A stretch of 64,000 nt of DNA from the NCBI GenBank assembly GCA_900142905.1, contig FSRV01000001.1, positions 2,728,001-2,792,000 of the forward strand. The letters are read 5' to 3'. This stretch comes from Burkholderia sp. GAS332 (GTDB lineage Bacteria > Pseudomonadota > Gammaproteobacteria > Burkholderiales > Burkholderiaceae). The number at the start of each line of letters is the position of its first letter. Positions within the stretch are counted from its first letter, which is position 1. This document shows, piece after piece, positions 1-8,551 of this stretch. The position numbers and the translations under genes are program-made. The notes under the pieces were generated by a model. The model saw nothing but the letters and a program-made list of their open reading frames with translations. It had not been told where the DNA came from and searched no databases.

Positions 1-1627
1 CTGCATTGTCGGCCGCAAGCGGCCATTGCAGCGGCGTGTCCTTCAGCCGGCGATGGCTCGCACCACGCAGGTCGTAGCCGGTTTTTGGATTCGACGCGCG
101 GGTGATTTCCGCGAAAACTTCTTCGGCGCTTGTGTAGGTAAAACCATCGGCGAAACCCATTTCGCAGGCAACGCGCGCAATGATCTGCCAGTCCGGCAGC
201 GCGGCGCCCGGCGGCTCGATGCCCTTTTGCATCAGCGTCAGATTGCGCTCGGAGTTGATCATCACGCCTTCGGCCTCGGCCCACAGCGCGCCAGGCAAGA
301 GCACGTCGGCGTAACGGTTGGTCTCGGTGTCGAGAAAGGCGTCCTGCGCAATCACGAGTTCCGCGGCGCGCAACCCGGAGATCACGTTCTGACGGTTCGC
401 GACGCTCGCCACCGGATTCGTGCAGATGATCCAGCACGCCTTGATCTCGCCCGCGGCCATGCGGGTGAACATATCGATGGTGCCGTTGCCGACGTCCGTT
501 CTCAACGTGCCCTTCGGAATGCCCCACAGGTCTTCGATAAACACGCGGTCTGCTTCGACCAGCACCGAACGCTGCCCCGGCAAACCGGCCCCCATGTAGC
601 CCATTTCGCGGCCGCCCATCGCGTTGGGCTGGCCGGTCAGCGAGAACGGTCCGCTACCACGGCGGCAGATCTTGCCCGTCGCCAGATGCAGATTGCAGAT
701 CGCGTTCGTGTGCCACGTGCCATGCGTGCTCTGATTCAGGCCCATGGTCCAGCAGCTCATCCACTCCGGCGCGGCGCCGATCATCCTCGCGGCCCCGCGA
801 ATCGCTTCTACAGAAAGACCGGTAATCGCCGACACTTTCTCCGGCGTATAGTCCGCGAGGAAAACTGGCAGCCCGTCCCAGCCTTTCGTGAACTCAGCGA
901 TAAACGCCGCATCCGTATCGCCGTTTTCGTGCAACAGATGCAGCAGACCATTGAGCAACGCCAGATCGGTGCCCGGCTTGATCTGCAGAAAAAGATCGGC
1001 CTTATCAGCGGTCGTATTGCGGCGCGGATCGACCACGATCAGTTTCGCGCCCGCCTTCACGCGATCCATCATCCGCAGGAACAGAATCGGGTGACAGTCG
1101 GCCATATTCGCGCCGATCACGAAGAACAGATCGGCATGATCGATGTCTTCGTATGACCCCGGCGGCCCGTCCGCACCGAGCGAGAGCTTGTAGCCGCTGC
1201 CCGCGCTCGCCATGCAAAGACGCGAATTCGATTCGATGTTGTTGGTGCCAACAAAGCCCTTCGCTAGCTTGTTGACAAGGTACTGCGCCTCGATCGACAT
1301 CTGCCCGGACACATAAAACGAGAGCGCGTCCGGTCCATGTGCGTCGAGCAGGCCGCGCAAACGCGCCGCCGTGTCGCTGATCGCCTGCGCCATCGGCAGC
1401 GGCGCCGGATCCTGGTCGCGGGCATGACGCACGAAGGCGCCTTCCAGACGGCCCGATTTGCGCAACGCGACGTGCGCCGATTGGCCCTTCGTACACAGCC
1501 GTCCGAAGTTCGCCGGGTGCTCTTTGTCGCCTGAGATCTTCACGACCTGGCCGTCCTCGACGTGCAGCACCATTCCGCAGCCAACGCCGCAGTATGGGCA
1601 CACGGTTTTTACGCTAGTGGAGGACAT
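1..1627 (-). CDS. nasA: Assimilatory nitrate reductase, large subunit (partial, C-terminus beyond left edge)
   Basis: Catalytic molybdoprotein that reduces nitrate to nitrite in the cytoplasm for nitrogen assimilation. About 542 N-terminal residues are visible. The start ATG is followed at once by a 4Fe-4S motif with cysteines at residues 10, 13, 17 and 45, the spacing of the NasA/NapA/FdhF molybdopterin (bis-MGD) family. Later segments (NNIESNSRLC, GANMADCHPILF, VDPRRN, CWTMGLNQSTHG, ICTNPVAS) are standard for the family. It lies 42 bases behind nirD on the same strand, so it is read as the third gene of a nirB-nirD-nasA operon. In Burkholderia homologues the C-terminus can be fused to a flavoprotein module; that part is outside the window. 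The frame is open to the left edge with no sign of damage. Confidence 0.95.
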   Translation of the reverse strand, partial: MSSTSVKTVCPYCGVGCGMVLHVEDGQVVKISGDKEHPANFGRLCTKGQSAHVALRKSGRLEGAFVRHARDQDPAPLPMAQAISDTAARLRGLLDAHGPDALSFYVSGQMSIEAQYLVNKLAKGFVGTNNIESNSRLCMASAGSGYKLSLGADGPPGSYEDIDHADLFFVIGANMADCHPILFLRMMDRVKAGAKLIVVDPRRNTTADKADLFLQIKPGTDLALLNGLLHLLHENGDTDAAFIAEFTKGWDGLPVFLADYTPEKVSAITGLSVEAIRGAARMIGAAPEWMSCWTMGLNQSTHGTWHTNAICNLHLATGKICRRGSGPFSLTGQPNAMGGREMGYMGAGLPGQRSVLVEADRVFIEDLWGIPKGTLRTDVGNGTIDMFTRMAAGEIKACWIICTNPVASVANRQNVISGLRAAELVIAQDAFLDTETNRYADVLLPGALWAEAEGVMINSERNLTLMQKGIEPPGAALPDWQIIARVACEMGFADGFTYTSAEEVFAEITRASNPKTGYDLRGASHRRLKDTPLQWPLAADNA

Positions 1628-1669
1628 GGTGGATAACGTCGTCGAAGAAGATGGCAAAAAATCAGTGGC

Positions 1670-2023
1670 TCACATCGCGACCCACACCTGCCCGTCTTCC
1701 ACCCGCGCGGTGAACGCGCTGACGGAATACGCCGGTGTTTCGAGACACTCGCCGGTGCGCAGATCGAAGTGATGCTTGTAGATCGGGGAAGCGACGACAA
1801 GGCGCTCGCCGAGACTGCCAATCAGCCCGCGCGAGAGCACGGCGGCTTGCGAACCCGGATCGTAGTTTTCGATCGCATACACGGCGGTGTCCTCGTCGCC
1901 GTTGTTCACATGAAATATCGCGACCTGTTCGCCGTTGACCAGCGCACAAACCCCCGTGTTGGGGACGATGTCGTCGAGCGAGCAAATCGGCGTCCAGGCA
2001 AGCGGAAGGCGGTCAAGGTTCAT
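1670..2023 (-). CDS. nirD: Nitrite reductase (NADH) small subunit NirD
   Basis: 117-residue Rieske-like small subunit of the cytoplasmic NADH nitrite reductase, partner of NirB. The fold signature is visible (GERLVVASPIYKHHFDLRTGECL near residues 72-94, shown here in part as VASPIYKHHFDL), but the two Cys-X-His pairs of true Rieske iron-sulphur proteins are absent. This is normal for NirD, whose domain has lost the cluster. An ATG that would give a longer protein exists further upstream but would overlap nirB; the chosen ATG starts the conserved sequence (MNLDRLPLAWTPIC). It sits 31 bases after nirB and 42 bases before nasA, so the three genes should be one transcript. Confidence 0.93.
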   Translation of the reverse strand: MNLDRLPLAWTPICSLDDIVPNTGVCALVNGEQVAIFHVNNGDEDTAVYAIENYDPGSQAAVLSRGLIGSLGERLVVASPIYKHHFDLRTGECLETPAYSVSAFTARVEDGQVWVAM

Positions 2024-2054
2024 GACGGAAGTCCTCAGTGAATGGCGCAAAAAA

Positions 2055-4595
2055 TCAAACGGTTTCGACAGCCACAGGAATCGAAGCGAGTTTCGAGCGC
2101 CGCTCGTCGATCGTCGCGGGCCGGATCTGGCCGCGTTCCTCGACGAAGGCGACATGGCTGTCCGGCTCGCCGCTGTTGACGAAGTGGCGGAAGCGCTTGC
2201 GCGTCTCAGGATCGGTGACGGCTTTCTTCCATTCGCACTCGTAGGTGTCGACCACGTGCTGCATTTCCACTTCGAGTTCCGCGGCCACGCCCAGACGATC
2301 GTTGACGACCACGCCGATCAGATAGTCAAGCCCGCCTTCGAGATTGTCGCGCCACACGCTGGTGCGTTGCAGACGGTCTGCCGTGCGCACGTAGAACATC
2401 AGGAAGCGGTCGATGTAGCGCACCAGCGTGTCCTTATCGAGGTCCGAGGCGAGCAGTTCGGCATGGCGCGGTTTCATACCACCGTTGCCGCAGACGTAGA
2501 GATTCCAGCCCTTCTCCGTCGCGATGATGCCGACGTCCTTGCCCTGTGCTTCCGCGCATTCGCGCGTGCAGCCGGAGACGCCGAACTTGATCTTGTGGGG
2601 CGTGCGCAGGCCCTTGTAGCGGTTCTCGAGTTCGACCGCGAGGCCCACCGAATCGCCGACGCCGTAGCGGCACCACGTCGCCCCCACGCACGACTTCACC
2701 GTGCGCAGCGATTTCCCGTACGCATGGCCCGATTCGAAGCCGGCCGCGATCAGTTCTTCCCAGATGAACGGCAGTTGCTCGACCCGCGCGCCGAACAGAT
2801 CGACCCGCTGGCCGCCGGTGATCTTCGTGTAGAGTCCGTATTTTTTCGCCACCTGGCCGACCGCGATCAAACCGTCAGGCGTCACTTCGCCACCCGCCAT
2901 GCGTGGCACGACCGAATAGGTGCCGTCGCGCTGGATATTGGCGAGGTAGTAATCGTTGGTGTCCTGCAGCGAGGCGTGCTCCTTCTTCAGCACGAATTCG
3001 TTCCAGCACGACGCGAGGATGCTCGCCACGGCCGGCTTGCAGATATCGCAGCCGAGGCCGTGTCCGTGCTTCGCGAGCAATTCGCCGAAGCTGCGCACCC
3101 CTTCCACACGCACGAGGTGATACAACTCCTGGCGCGAATACAGGAAGTGCTCGCACAGGTGGTTGTTGACCGCGAGGCCCTGCTTCTTCATCTCGGCCTT
3201 CATCACCTGCGTGACGAGCGGCACGCAACCGCCGCACGAGGTGCCGGCCTGGGTCGCGCACTTCAACGCGCCGATGTCGGTCGCGCCCGCGCACACGGCG
3301 GCGCACAGGTCGCCCTTCGAGACGTTGTTGCACGAGCAGATCTGCGCGGCAGCGGGCAATGCCTCGACGCCGAGCGCCGGTTTCGCCTGACCATCGGACG
3401 ACGGCAGGATCAGGAATTCAGGCGACGCCGGCAACTCGATCCGGTTCAGCATCATCTGCAGCAGCGTGCCGTATTCGCTCGCGTCGCCCACCATCACGCC
3501 GCCGAGCAGATATTTCCCGCACTCGGACACCACCAGCTTCTTGTAGATCTGCTTGCGTTCGTCGCTGAACTGGTAGGCCCGGCTGCCCGGCGTGTTGCCA
3601 TGCGCGTCGCCGATGCTGGCCACGTCCACGCCCATCAGCTTCAGTTTGGTGCTCATGTCGGCGCCGGCGAATTCCGCCGAGTCGCCGAGCAGCTGCTTCG
3701 CCACCGCGCGCGCCATCTCGTAGCCGGGCGCGACGAGGCCGAACAATTGACCGTTCCACAGCGCGCATTCGCCGATCGCGTAGATGTGCGGGTCGCTGGT
3801 GCGGCACGCGTTGTCGATCACGATGCCGCCGCGTTGGCCGAGCGTTAGACCGCTTTCGCGTGCGAGATCGTCACGCGGACGAATGCCCGCGGAGAACACG
3901 ATCATGTCGGTGTCGAGGAAGCTGCCGTCGGCGAATTGCATGCGGTGCGTGCCGTTCTCGCCGTCGACAATCGCCGACGTGTTCTTCTGCGTGTGCACCC
4001 TCACGCCGAGTTCCTCGATCTTGGTGCGCAGCACACGGCCGCCGCCTTCGTCTACCTGCACCGCCATCAGACGCGGCGCGAATTCGACCACGTGCGTTTG
4101 CAGACCCATGTCGCGCAATGCCTTGGCGCATTCGAGACCGAGCAGGCCGCCGCCGATCACCGTGCCGGTCTTCGAGCGGGCCCCGCATTCCTGCATGGCT
4201 TCGAGGTCGTCGATGGTGCGGTAGACGAAGCAGTCGGCCCGCTCGCGGCCTTGCACAGGCGGCACGAACGGATAGGAGCCGGTAGCGAACACCAGCTTGT
4301 CGTAGGGCAAGGTCTCGCCGGTCGATACCGTCACGGTGCGCGCGTCGCGATCGATCGCCACGGCTTTCGCATTCAGCTTCAGCAAGACGTTCTGGCGTTC
4401 GAAGAAACCCGGCTCGACGAGCGACAGATCGTCCGCCGTTTTGCCCGCGAAAAATTCGGACAGGTGCACACGGTCGTACGCCGGCCGGGATTCTTCGCAC
4501 AGCACCGTGAGTTCGAGGCCATGCGCCGCGTCTTGTGCCAGGCATTCGACCAGTTTGTGGCCGACCATCCCGTGACCGATAACGATGATTTTCAT
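2055..4595 (-). CDS. nirB: Nitrite reductase (NADH) large subunit NirB
   Basis: 846 residues, the usual size of NirB, which reduces nitrite to ammonium with NADH through FAD, 4Fe-4S and siroheme. Order of parts: FAD-binding Rossmann motif GHGMVGHK near residue 7; second nucleotide-binding motif (VIGGGLLGLECAKAL) near 145; BFD-like 2Fe-2S domain with CSCNN and CGGC at about 417-455; C-terminal nitrite/sulphite reductase half with the siroheme/4Fe-4S cysteines as C-X5-C near 636-642 and C-X3-C near 674-678. The start ATG is chosen because it directly precedes the FAD motif; an open frame of 65 more codons upstream runs through the leader terminator and is not coding. First gene of nirB-nirD-nasA; control is described under the promoter and leader entries. 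Confidence 0.96.
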   Translation of the reverse strand: MKIIVIGHGMVGHKLVECLAQDAAHGLELTVLCEESRPAYDRVHLSEFFAGKTADDLSLVEPGFFERQNVLLKLNAKAVAIDRDARTVTVSTGETLPYDKLVFATGSYPFVPPVQGRERADCFVYRTIDDLEAMQECGARSKTGTVIGGGLLGLECAKALRDMGLQTHVVEFAPRLMAVQVDEGGGRVLRTKIEELGVRVHTQKNTSAIVDGENGTHRMQFADGSFLDTDMIVFSAGIRPRDDLARESGLTLGQRGGIVIDNACRTSDPHIYAIGECALWNGQLFGLVAPGYEMARAVAKQLLGDSAEFAGADMSTKLKLMGVDVASIGDAHGNTPGSRAYQFSDERKQIYKKLVVSECGKYLLGGVMVGDASEYGTLLQMMLNRIELPASPEFLILPSSDGQAKPALGVEALPAAAQICSCNNVSKGDLCAAVCAGATDIGALKCATQAGTSCGGCVPLVTQVMKAEMKKQGLAVNNHLCEHFLYSRQELYHLVRVEGVRSFGELLAKHGHGLGCDICKPAVASILASCWNEFVLKKEHASLQDTNDYYLANIQRDGTYSVVPRMAGGEVTPDGLIAVGQVAKKYGLYTKITGGQRVDLFGARVEQLPFIWEELIAAGFESGHAYGKSLRTVKSCVGATWCRYGVGDSVGLAVELENRYKGLRTPHKIKFGVSGCTRECAEAQGKDVGIIATEKGWNLYVCGNGGMKPRHAELLASDLDKDTLVRYIDRFLMFYVRTADRLQRTSVWRDNLEGGLDYLIGVVVNDRLGVAAELEVEMQHVVDTYECEWKKAVTDPETRKRFRHFVNSGEPDSHVAFVEERGQIRPATIDERRSKLASIPVAVETV

Positions 4596-4663
4596 GACCG
4601 CGGCTTCCTCACTGTGCTGGGCTCGAATCGCTGCCGGTTGGCTGCTGTGCGAAAGCGATTCCG

Positions 4664-4720
4664 GAAATAAAAACGGCGTCCCGCGAACCCAGTCGATGAC
4701 TGAATTCGGGGGACGCCGTT
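4664..4720 (-). terminator. Leader attenuator terminator upstream of nirB
   Basis: On the minus strand the arms AACGGCGTCCC and GGGACGCCGTT (11 bp, perfect; 4710-4720 with 4672-4682) enclose a nested hairpin (CAGTC/GACTG) and are followed by a U-rich run GTTTTTATTT ending about 70 bases before the nirB ATG. This is an intrinsic terminator in the 5' leader, between promoter and first gene, hence an attenuator. Its 5' arm overlaps the second ANTAR hairpin (4711-4724), so the two structures exclude each other. Confidence 0.82.
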
Positions 4721-4782
4721 GTCCTGACCTGTGTTGCAGCGAGTCCTGTGTCGTTGCACTCGCAACGGATCCACGTTGATCC
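4711..4782 (-). promoter_or_regulatory. Two-hairpin ANTAR (NasR/NasT-type) antiterminator element
   Basis: Hairpin P1, 4767-4782, reads GGATC-AACGTG-GATCC on the minus strand: five pairs and a six-base loop. Hairpin P2, 4711-4724, reads GGAC-AACGGC-GTCC: four pairs and a six-base loop. Both loops have A at position 1 and G at position 4, the signature of RNA targets of ANTAR-domain antiterminators. A further stem (CGTTGC-GAGT-GCAACG) lies between them. P2 uses bases of the terminator 5' arm, so binding of the regulator should prevent termination. P1 begins about five bases after the predicted transcript start. The regulator gene is not in the window. Confidence 0.75.
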
Positions 4783-4798
4783 GATGGCAAGGCTTAAC

Positions 4799-4814
4799 GC
4801 AAAGCTTGTGCCAG
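4799..4814 (-). promoter_or_regulatory. Sigma-54 (RpoN) promoter of nirB-nirD-nasA
   Basis: Minus strand reads CTGGCACAAGCTTTGC: TGGCAC and TTGC with GG and GC placed twelve bases apart, an excellent match to the -24/-12 consensus (TGGCAC-N5-TTGC). The transcript start would be near 4787, giving a leader of about 190 bases before nirB that contains the ANTAR element and the terminator. Confidence 0.85.
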
Positions 4815-4914
4815 TTGGGCGAAATGCCTGCTAGAGCGCCGTGGCGCAAGGCCCGGCGGTGAATAGCACGCGTGTGCTGTCAGTACGATGCGCGACACGT
4901 TTTGATGCAGCGAG

Positions 4915-4950
4915 GCACAGGGATGGTGCGACGCAGCACTGTGCGCGTGC
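4915..4950. promoter_or_regulatory. Pair of NtrC-like enhancer sites
   Basis: Two copies of GCAC-N7-GTGC occur at 4915-4929 (GCACAGGGATGGTGC) and 4936-4950 (GCACTGTGCGCGTGC). This is the core of NtrC sites. They are 21 bases apart, two helical turns, and centred about 135 and 156 bases upstream of the predicted sigma-54 start, the normal enhancer distance. A third, perfect palindrome AGCACGCGTGTGCT lies at 4865-4878. Confidence 0.62.
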
Positions 4951-5001
4951 GGGCGGTGAGCCCTCGGGCATACCGCATGGGGCGCCGGCCTGGGCCCCAG
5001 C

Positions 5002-5877
5002 CTAATCGCCAAAGCCCAATTCAGCTTCGACTGCTTGCCCGACGCGCAACCACGCCCCGGCTCCACGCGCGACGATCGCGTTGTTGCCGAACGTCACCGC
5101 ACCATTGCGCTGCGGATTCGCCCGGTAGACGCTCATCGTGTCGGTGGGTTCGTTCGGCCAATCGGGATCGGGCGCGCCCTTCGCCTGATCAATGGTCGGC
5201 ATCGGACAGCGCGAGCACGTCTTGACCAGTTGCAACTGCACGGCCTGATCCTCGGCCCCGTCGACACTCAGACTCTCGACATAATCCTCTTCATACGCAT
5301 CGAGCCCCGTCAGCACGACGTTGGGGCGAAACCGGTCGATCGGAATCGACGGTGCGCCCTTACTGTTCAGACGCCCATTCAGATCGTCGAGCGAGGCCTG
5401 GCCGATCACCAGCAGCGGAAAACCATCGGCGAAATACGTGGTGGCCCCGCCGATGCTACCGGTGTAGTCCGGATCGACAATCCGCTCGTGTTCCGGATCG
5501 AAGCGCAGCAGCCGCGACGGCACGCCTAGAAACGCTGAAAACCAGGCGGCACTCTCCTCTCCGGTGTCGAGCCCGTAGGCCGCGTCGCGCCAGACCTCGG
5601 TTTGCACCTTTTGCGGTGCGCTGAGTGCGGCGGCATCGAGCGGCGTGCGCAGCTCGCTCATGCCCGGCGCGCGGATCACGAGTTCATGTTCGCGGAGCTC
5701 GACCTTGATCAACGCCATGCGTGGATACGCACGCTGTGTGAGCATCGCACCGCTTGGGTCGGTGACCATCCAGCATCGATCGTATTCGAGGCCGGTGTCG
5801 AGCAAGCGCGCTTCATTGAGTGCAATGCCGGCGCAGGATTTGATCGGATAGACGAAAAGCTCGCTGATGGTAGGCAT
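5002..5877 (-). CDS. MOSC domain protein (YcbX/mARC-like)
   Basis: 291 residues. The N-terminal beta-barrel domain opens with FVYPIKSCAGIAL, and the C-terminal MOSC domain carries CSRCPMPTID, where the cysteine that binds the molybdenum cofactor sits in YcbX/mARC proteins. Such proteins reduce N-hydroxylated compounds and take electrons from a ferredoxin domain, which is absent here. It ends just before the nitrate operon promoter and is transcribed towards it, so its neighbour is another molybdoenzyme; a functional tie is only inferred. The ATG was chosen at MPTISELFVYPIK; an earlier in-frame start adds 33 residues without family character. Confidence 0.86.
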   Translation of the reverse strand: MPTISELFVYPIKSCAGIALNEARLLDTGLEYDRCWMVTDPSGAMLTQRAYPRMALIKVELREHELVIRAPGMSELRTPLDAAALSAPQKVQTEVWRDAAYGLDTGEESAAWFSAFLGVPSRLLRFDPEHERIVDPDYTGSIGGATTYFADGFPLLVIGQASLDDLNGRLNSKGAPSIPIDRFRPNVVLTGLDAYEEDYVESLSVDGAEDQAVQLQLVKTCSRCPMPTIDQAKGAPDPDWPNEPTDTMSVYRANPQRNGAVTFGNNAIVARGAGAWLRVGQAVEAELGFGD

Positions 5878-6034
5878 GGTGTGGAGCGTGGGGAACACGC
5901 GATTTCTTATGTTGAGCCTCGATTGTAAAGCGCCTGCGGCACGCCGTATTGGCAGCGCTACGGTGCCAGCCCCCATCGCCGGTTAAAAACGCTGCGCCGC
6001 TACGTTGCACCTTCGAGCTGAAACTGCTGCGCCG

Positions 6035-6802
6035 CTAGTCCCAGCCTTCCAGCCGCAGCGTTGCGCGTACGAGCCGCTGCTCTTCCTGTTCGATTTCCCG
6101 TAGGCTCGCGCACACGCTCTCGATATGGTCCGCCGCCGCCTTGCGCGCCTGTTCGGGCAGCTTGCCGGTGACGGCGTTGTAGAGCCTGGCATGCTGACGA
6201 TCGATCACACGTTTTTGCGGCTCGCGGTGATAGAGATTGTTCACCGACGCGAACACCGAACTCAGCAGCAGATCGGTGAGCGTGCTCAAGGTATGCACCA
6301 GCACGGGGTTATGCGAGGCCTCGCAAATCGCGAGATGAAACGCATGATCGAGGCGCGCGTGGGTGGACGCACTCGTCTCCTTGCCGTGCGCCGCGAGCAT
6401 TTCCTCGTAGCGGCGCGTGATCAGCACGAAGTCGGCGGGCGTGCCGCGCAGCGCCGCAAGTCGAGCGGATTCCGCTTCGAGCAAGGCGCGCACTTCGAAC
6501 AGATCGTAGAGCGTGCGCGGCTGCGAGCCGAGCAGATGCATCAACGGCGTGAGCGTGGGTTGCGCGGTGAGGCTGGCGACGAACGAGCCTTTGCCGTGCG
6601 CGGTTTCGATGATGCCGCGCGCCCGCAGGAGCTTGAGCCCTTCGCGCAGCGCCGTGCGCGATACGCCGAGCTTGTCGGTGAGGCGCCGCTCGGACGGCAG
6701 CGCTTGCCCCGTTTTCAGCACACCGTCGACGATCAATCGTTCGATACGCTCGGCGACGACGTCCGCCACCTGCCGCGCGCTTTCCTGATCCGCTGTCTGC
6801 AT
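6035..6802 (-). CDS. glcC: FadR/GntR-family regulator of glycolate genes (GlcC-like)
   Basis: 255 residues. N-terminal winged helix-turn-helix of the GntR family (ALPSERRLTDKLGVSRTALRE at roughly 40-60, given here in part: LPSERRLTDKLGVSRTALR) followed by an all-helical FCD ligand-binding domain with conserved Arg/His positions (LFEVRALLE, DHAFHLAICEASHN). It is divergent from glcD-E-F-G-B, the classic position of GlcC, which senses glycolate or glyoxylate. A GTG 24 bases upstream is also in frame but would lie inside the operator at 6815-6825, so the ATG was preferred. LldR-like or PdhR-like specificities cannot be excluded from sequence alone. Confidence 0.85.
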   Translation of the reverse strand: MQTADQESARQVADVVAERIERLIVDGVLKTGQALPSERRLTDKLGVSRTALREGLKLLRARGIIETAHGKGSFVASLTAQPTLTPLMHLLGSQPRTLYDLFEVRALLEAESARLAALRGTPADFVLITRRYEEMLAAHGKETSASTHARLDHAFHLAICEASHNPVLVHTLSTLTDLLLSSVFASVNNLYHREPQKRVIDRQHARLYNAVTGKLPEQARKAAADHIESVCASLREIEQEEQRLVRATLRLEGWD

Positions 6803-6814
6803 TGCAATTCCAAC

Positions 6815-6825
6815 TGGTATGACCA
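6815..6825. promoter_or_regulatory. Operator-like dyad TGGTATGACCA (site 1)
   Basis: Perfect four-base arms TGGT/ACCA around a three-base spacer, the pattern of FadR-subfamily operators (TGGT-N3-ACCA). It lies 13 bases upstream of the regulator ATG, consistent with autorepression. Confidence 0.65.
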
Positions 6826-6923
6826 CCTTGGAATGCTAACACGCGTGGATCAACCGTGTCCGCTACAAGCCATACCTATCAATGTACCTGTTGAATCAGC
6901 TCTAAAACGATCAAATCAAAAAC

Positions 6924-6934
6924 TGGTACGACCA
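6924..6934. promoter_or_regulatory. Operator-like dyad TGGTACGACCA (site 2)
   Basis: Second copy with the same arms and shared flanks (AAC before, C after), 109 bases from site 1 and about 118 bases before glcD. Two sites in one divergent promoter region suggest that the same dimeric regulator controls both directions. Confidence 0.65.
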
Positions 6935-7051
6935 CTTACATCAGCCGTCGACAGCGTTTCCCACAGCCGTAACAATCCCCCTGAGACACGCTCGCGCACC
7001 CGTGCCCACGGGTATGACCGCCAGGTTAGCGCGACACCAGGAGAACCCCAC

Positions 7052-8551
7052 ATGAGCTATCTCTACGACGAGCGCGTCGACGGCGCGCTCGCGACGCACG
7101 ACAAATCCGTAGTCGTCGCGCAGCTGCAAGCGCTGATCCCCGACTTGCAACTCCTCTACGAACAGGAAGACTTACGGCCATTCGAATGCGACGGCCTCGC
7201 CGCCTATCGCGCGACGCCGATGCTGGTCGCGCTGCCCGACAAAGTCGAACAGGTCGAAGCGCTGCTGAAATTCGCCAACACTCAGAAGATTCCCGTGGTC
7301 GCGCGCGGCGCCGGCACCGGTTTGTCGGGCGGTGCATTGCCGTTGGACAAAGGCATTCTGCTGGTGATGGCGCGTTTTAACCGGATTCTCGACGTCGATC
7401 CGGAAGCCGGCATTGCCCGCGTGCAACCCGGCGTGCGCAATCTCGCGATCTCGCAGGCCGCGGCGCCTCATGGCATGTATTACGCGCCGGACCCCTCGTC
7501 GCAGATCGCCTGCTCGATCGGCGGCAACGTCGCGGAAAACGCCGGCGGTGTGCATTGTTTGAAGTACGGGTTGACCGTCAACAACATCCTGAAGCTCGAG
7601 ATTCTCACCATCGACGGCGAGCGCATCACGCTCGGCTCGGATGCGCTGGACGCACCCGGTTTCGACTTTCTGGCGCTTTTCACCGGCTCGGAAGGCATGC
7701 TCGGCATCGTCACCGAAGTCACCGTGAAGCTGCTCACCAAGCCGCAAAGCGCGAAGGTGCTGCTCGCCAGTTTCGACAATGTCGAGAAAGCGGGCGCGGC
7801 GGTCGCACAGATCATCGGCGCAGGCGTGATCCCTGGCGGCCTCGAAATGATGGACAACCTCGCGATCCGCGCCGCGGAAGACTTCATCCGCGCAGGCTAT
7901 CCGGTCGATGCCGAGGCGATCCTGCTGTGCGAAGTCGACGGCGTGGAAAGCGACGTGCAGGAAGACGTGGAACGGGTGGAAGCGCTGCTGCGCGCGGCGG
8001 GCGCCACCGATATCCGTGTCGCGAAAGACGAAGCCGAGCGCCAGCGTTTCTGGGCCGGCCGCAAGAACGCCTTCCCGGCCGTGGGCCGCATCTCGCCGGA
8101 TTACTACTGCATGGACGGCACCATCCCGCGCCGCGAATTACCGCGTGTGCTCAAAGGCATCGAGGACCTCTCGAAGGAATATGGCCTGCGCGTGGCCAAC
8201 GTCTTCCATGCCGGCGACGGCAACATGCATCCGCTGATCCTGTTCGACGCGAACGCGCCCGGCGAAACCGAACGCGCCGAAGCCCTCGGCGCGAAGATCC
8301 TCGAACTGTGCGTGGCGGTGGGCGGCAGCATCACCGGCGAACACGGTGTGGGCCGCGAAAAGATCAACCAGATGTGCGCGCAGTTCAATAGCGACGAACT
8401 GAGCTTCTTCCACGCGCTGAAAGCCGCTTTCGATCCGGCCGGCCTCCTGAACCCCGGCAAGAACGTGCCGACCCTGCACCGCTGCGCCGAATTCGGCTCG
8501 ATGCATGTCCACCACGGCGCACTGCCCTTTCCCGAACTGGAGCGTTTCTGA
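7052..8551 (+). CDS. glcD: Glycolate oxidase subunit GlcD (FAD-linked)
   Basis: 499 residues, the E. coli GlcD length. Oxidises glycolate to glyoxylate together with GlcE and GlcF at the membrane. The FAD-binding PCMH domain shows VARGAGTGLSGGALP near residue 85 and PDPSSQIACSIGGNVAENAGG near 150 (key residues P, S, GGN); the C-terminal cap ends with TGEHGVGREKINQM. The ATG has a good ribosome site (CAGGAGAA) seven bases before it; the same frame is open far upstream but that part is antisense to the regulator. The stop TGA overlaps the glcE ATG (TGATG), which couples their translation. Confidence 0.96.
   Translation: MSYLYDERVDGALATHDKSVVVAQLQALIPDLQLLYEQEDLRPFECDGLAAYRATPMLVALPDKVEQVEALLKFANTQKIPVVARGAGTGLSGGALPLDKGILLVMARFNRILDVDPEAGIARVQPGVRNLAISQAAAPHGMYYAPDPSSQIACSIGGNVAENAGGVHCLKYGLTVNNILKLEILTIDGERITLGSDALDAPGFDFLALFTGSEGMLGIVTEVTVKLLTKPQSAKVLLASFDNVEKAGAAVAQIIGAGVIPGGLEMMDNLAIRAAEDFIRAGYPVDAEAILLCEVDGVESDVQEDVERVEALLRAAGATDIRVAKDEAERQRFWAGRKNAFPAVGRISPDYYCMDGTIPRRELPRVLKGIEDLSKEYGLRVANVFHAGDGNMHPLILFDANAPGETERAEALGAKILELCVAVGGSITGEHGVGREKINQMCAQFNSDELSFFHALKAAFDPAGLLNPGKNVPTLHRCAEFGSMHVHHGALPFPELERF

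Noticed and set aside
1935..3848. 637-codon open frame on the plus strand across nirB
   Set aside because: Antisense to the clearly conserved nirB; Arg/His/Ala-rich translation without family character, as expected opposite high-GC genes.
6125..7051. Long N-terminal extension in frame with glcD
   Set aside because: It runs antisense through the regulator gene; the true glcD starts at 7052 behind a good ribosome site and then has the family length.
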